Below are positions 4,838 through 6,494 of a stretch of 6,494 nucleotides of DNA, piece after piece (within the stretch, counting starts at the first letter, position 1; every line of letters starts with the position of its first letter). The notes beneath the pieces are model-generated. The model saw nothing but the letters and a program-made list of their open reading frames with translations, ran no database searches and was not told where the DNA came from. Made by a program: the position numbers and the translations under genes. Source of the DNA: Clostridiales bacterium (GTDB taxonomy: Bacteria > Bacillota > Clostridia > Oscillospirales > Oscillospiraceae). The stretch spans positions 1 to 6,494 of the forward strand of contig JAJPXR010000025.1 in assembly GCA_021205375.1 (NCBI GenBank). The letters run 5' to 3'.

Positions 4838-5734
4838 TTGGCGACGCCTTTGGAACAGGCGGCGGCGTTTCTGCCGCGGGAACTGCGGCTGGCGGTGCTT
4901 TCCTCCGGGCAGGACCCGGAGGAGCTGCGGCTGCGGGCCGGGCGGCCCTTTGCCCTCTGCGGCGCGGACGGGCGAGAAACGCCGGTGTTGTGGATGGGCA
5001 AGCCCCTGGAGCTGACGGCGGACGATTTGCGGCTGACCCTGGAGATTGCCACCTGCGCCAGCTATCATGCGGCGGTGGAAAAGCTCTGCCAGGGCTTTCT
5101 GCCCCTGAAAGGGGGTCACCGGCTGGGCGTCACCGGCACGGTGGACCTACGGGAGGGCAAAATCCACGGCTACCGGGCGCTGTCCTCCCTGTGCCTCCGC
5201 ATTGCCCACCCGGTTCAGGGCATCGGCTGGGAGGCGGCAGAACAGGTGTTCCGCCCAGAGGGAGCGGTGTCCACGCTGCTGCTGTCCCCGCCGGGGCTGG
5301 GCAAGACCACCCTCCTGCGGGAGCTGATTCGGCTGGGGTCGGACCGGTACGGCCAGCGGGTGGGGCTGGCAGACGAGCGGGGCGAGGTGGCCGCCCTGTG
5401 GCACGGCGTCCCCCAGTTCGACGTGGGGGCCAGCACCGACGTACTGGACGGCTGCCCCAAGGCGGAGGGGTTGCAACTGTTGCTGCGGACCATGAATCCC
5501 CAACTGCTGGCGGCGGACGAGATCACCGCGCCGGAGGATATCGCCGCCCTTTCCGCCGCCGCCAACTGCGGGGTGGCGGTGCTGGCTACTGCCCACGGCG
5601 GCAGTTTGGAGGACCTGCGGCGGCGGCCCCTGTACCGGCGGCTGCTAGACGAGAAAATCTTCCGTCAGGTCATCCACATCACCCGCCAGGGCAGCCGCCG
5701 CAGCTACCAGGCGGAGCCGATAGAGGATGGTTAA
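4838..5734 (+). CDS. spoIIIAA: Stage III sporulation protein AA, ATPase
   Basis: A 298-residue SpoIIIAA, a cytoplasmic ATPase related to type II/IV secretion ATPases. In known spore formers it acts in the mother cell with the SpoIIIA-SpoIIQ complex and is needed for late forespore gene expression. The Walker A is SPPGLGKTT (150-158, Lys156), with Ser where Gly is usual at the first position. VGLADERGEVA (175-185) is the conserved DER-E segment, LLRTMNPQLLAADEI (215-229) the Walker B with Asp227-Glu228, and ATAHG (250-254) a family hallmark. FLPLKGGHRLGVTGT (87-101) is also typical. Length is normal. The start is TTG at 4838, supported by GAGGAGGG at 4823-4830 with 7-nt spacing and no better in-frame ATG. 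Its last 8 bases overlap spoIIIAB. No clear SigE promoter is seen upstream. Confidence 0.95.
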   Translation: MATPLEQAAAFLPRELRLAVLSSGQDPEELRLRAGRPFALCGADGRETPVLWMGKPLELTADDLRLTLEIATCASYHAAVEKLCQGFLPLKGGHRLGVTGTVDLREGKIHGYRALSSLCLRIAHPVQGIGWEAAEQVFRPEGAVSTLLLSPPGLGKTTLLRELIRLGSDRYGQRVGLADERGEVAALWHGVPQFDVGASTDVLDGCPKAEGLQLLLRTMNPQLLAADEITAPEDIAALSAAANCGVAVLATAHGGSLEDLRRRPLYRRLLDEKIFRQVIHITRQGSRRSYQAEPIEDG

Positions 5735-6233
5735 ATGTGCTGGCGCGGTCTGCGTCCTGCTGGGGTGCCTGCTGCCCGTCTGCCAGCGGCTGCGGATGGA
5801 ACGAGAACACATCGTCCAACTGGGTGCTTTGGCTCAGGCGCTGGACGGGATGCGACGACAGCTTACCATTTGCGCGCCGCCCATGGGGGAGCTGTTGGCC
5901 CAGGCCGGGCGTTCCCCAGAGGGGACAGTGGGCCGGTTCTTTGCCGCCCTCCGGCTGGAGGAGCTGGAACAGCGTCCCTTCGCCGCCCTGTGGGACAGCG
6001 CAATATGCTCCAGCGGTCTTTCCCTGAGCCGGGAGGAGCGGGAAACACTCTCCCAGGTAGGGCAGGTGTTGGGGACCTGTGGCGCGGAGGAACAGTGCGA
6101 CACCCTGGCGAATGCCGCCGAAGTCCTTCGCCGCTGCCAGACCCGGCGGCGGGAGGCACTGCGGGGCGAGAGGCGGCTGTGGTATACCCTGGCGGCCTCG
6201 GCGGGGCTGCTGGCGGTGCTGATTTTATTCTGA
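5727..6233 (+). CDS. spoIIIAB: Stage III sporulation protein AB
   Basis: A 168-residue SpoIIIAB, close to the usual length of about 170. It has an N-terminal hydrophobic segment (about 3-20), a helical middle and a C-terminal hydrophobic segment (about 152-168) that ends the protein. LSQVGQVLGTCGAEEQ (108-123) matches the conserved segment of the family that usually reads LG-x-x-D-x-x-x-Q, here with the Asp not evident. The fold resembles the GspF domain of type II secretion, and the protein is thought to be a membrane partner of the SpoIIIAA ATPase. The ATG at 5727 overlaps the spoIIIAA stop, so translational coupling is likely; the only ribosome-site candidate is GGAG at 5713-5716, inside spoIIIAA. 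The gene is identified by order as well as sequence. Confidence 0.92.
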   Translation: MVKCAGAVCVLLGCLLPVCQRLRMEREHIVQLGALAQALDGMRRQLTICAPPMGELLAQAGRSPEGTVGRFFAALRLEELEQRPFAALWDSAICSSGLSLSREERETLSQVGQVLGTCGAEEQCDTLANAAEVLRRCQTRRREALRGERRLWYTLAASAGLLAVLILF

Positions 6234-6245
6234 TGAGGAAAAAAC

Positions 6246-6440
6246 ATGGATGTTGACCTGATTTTTCGAATCGCTGCCATTGGGATTCTCGTCTCGGTAC
6301 TCAACCAGGTACTGACCCGCTCCGGGCGGGACGAGCAGGCCACCATGGTGACGCTGGCGGGGCTGGTGGTGGTGCTGATGCTGGTGGTGCAGGAGATCAG
6401 CGAGCTGTTTGACCTGGTCAAGGTCCTGTTTGACCTCTGA
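6246..6440 (+). CDS. spoIIIAC: Stage III sporulation protein AC
   Basis: A 64-residue membrane protein with two predicted transmembrane helices (about 5-22 and 33-50) joined by a short charged loop (RSGRDEQ), as in SpoIIIAC, which is usually 65-68 residues. The tail ISELFDLVKVLFDL fits the family's end. SpoIIIAC is one of the small integral-membrane subunits of the mother-cell side of the SpoIIIA-SpoIIQ channel. GAGGA at 6235-6239 lies 6 nt before the ATG, which follows the spoIIIAB stop by 12 bp. Identification rests on length, topology and position third in the operon. Confidence 0.92.
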   Translation: MDVDLIFRIAAIGILVSVLNQVLTRSGRDEQATMVTLAGLVVVLMLVVQEISELFDLVKVLFDL

Positions 6441-6441
6441 G

Positions 6442-6494
6442 ATGCCGTCTATCTACCAACTGGCGGCGGGGGCCATGATTGGGGTGGTCTGCTT
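6442..6494 (+). CDS. spoIIIAD: Stage III sporulation protein AD, N-terminal fragment (truncated by window end)
   Basis: Only the first 17 codons are visible (MPSIYQLAAGAMIGVVC), the start of a hydrophobic helix as expected for SpoIIIAD, a multi-helix membrane protein of about 125-130 residues. The ATG lies 1 base after the spoIIIAC stop, so translational coupling is likely, and no separate ribosome site is evident. The call rests mainly on the conserved spoIIIA gene order (AA-AB-AC-AD); the fragment alone would not identify it. Confidence 0.75.
   Translation, partial: MPSIYQLAAGAMIGVVC

Noticed and set aside
4480..5119. Minus-strand open frames of 144-190 codons over the repeat and spoIIIAA start
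   Set aside because: They translate the structured repeat and antisense of spoIIIAA into Arg/Ser/Pro-rich sequence with no recognisable family.
4741..6421. Alternative frames over spoIIIAA and spoIIIAB (for example plus 4741-6027, minus 5834-6421)
   Set aside because: Gly/Ala/Pro/Arg-rich shadow frames of GC-rich genes; the real frames have SpoIIIA motifs and operon order.

Overview
The window looks like an ordinary chromosomal stretch of a GC-rich, endospore-forming Firmicute. The start of a spoIIIA sporulation operon, strong Shine-Dalgarno sequences (AAGGAGGT, GGAGGT), SigA-type promoters with 17-bp spacers and GC-rich coding sequence with AT-rich intergenic gaps all fit. A gut Clostridia lineage such as the Oscillospiraceae (Flavonifractor/Lawsonibacter-like) is my inference; no rRNA or marker gene here proves it.

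Left part, minus strand (about 44-3972): three genes that each look like a separate transcription unit with its own promoter and terminator. Read in the direction of transcription they are a MocR-type GntR/aminotransferase regulator (2495-3898), an exported DUF348/G5/3D-domain cell-wall protein (1098-2165) and a monoacylglycerol-lipase-like alpha/beta hydrolase (139-945). The last two end in the same 39-bp GC-rich terminator hairpin (95-133 and 1046-1084, identical base for base), so the hydrolase unit sits between two perfect direct repeats 951 bp apart.

Middle: the MocR-type gene and a plus-strand CYTH/triphosphate-tunnel protein gene (4034-4522) diverge from a compact back-to-back promoter region (3944-4005). 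The two -35 boxes are 4 bp apart and overlap GGTCAA repeats, so the regulator may control itself and the CYTH gene.

Right part, plus strand: after the CYTH gene comes a 315-bp gap holding a highly structured, MITE-like repeat (about 4606-4742) and an intrinsic terminator (4750-4788). Then come spoIIIAA, spoIIIAB, spoIIIAC and the first 17 codons of probable spoIIIAD, tightly packed and truncated by the window end. In known spore formers these proteins belong to the SpoIIIA-SpoIIQ channel complex between mother cell and forespore.

I found no CRISPR array, tRNA, rRNA, transposase, phage gene or defence system, and no convincing undescribed system. The points most worth following up are regulatory and structural: the duplicated terminator cassette, the structured repeat next to spoIIIAA, the missing spoIIIA promoter, and the divergent MocR/CYTH promoter region.
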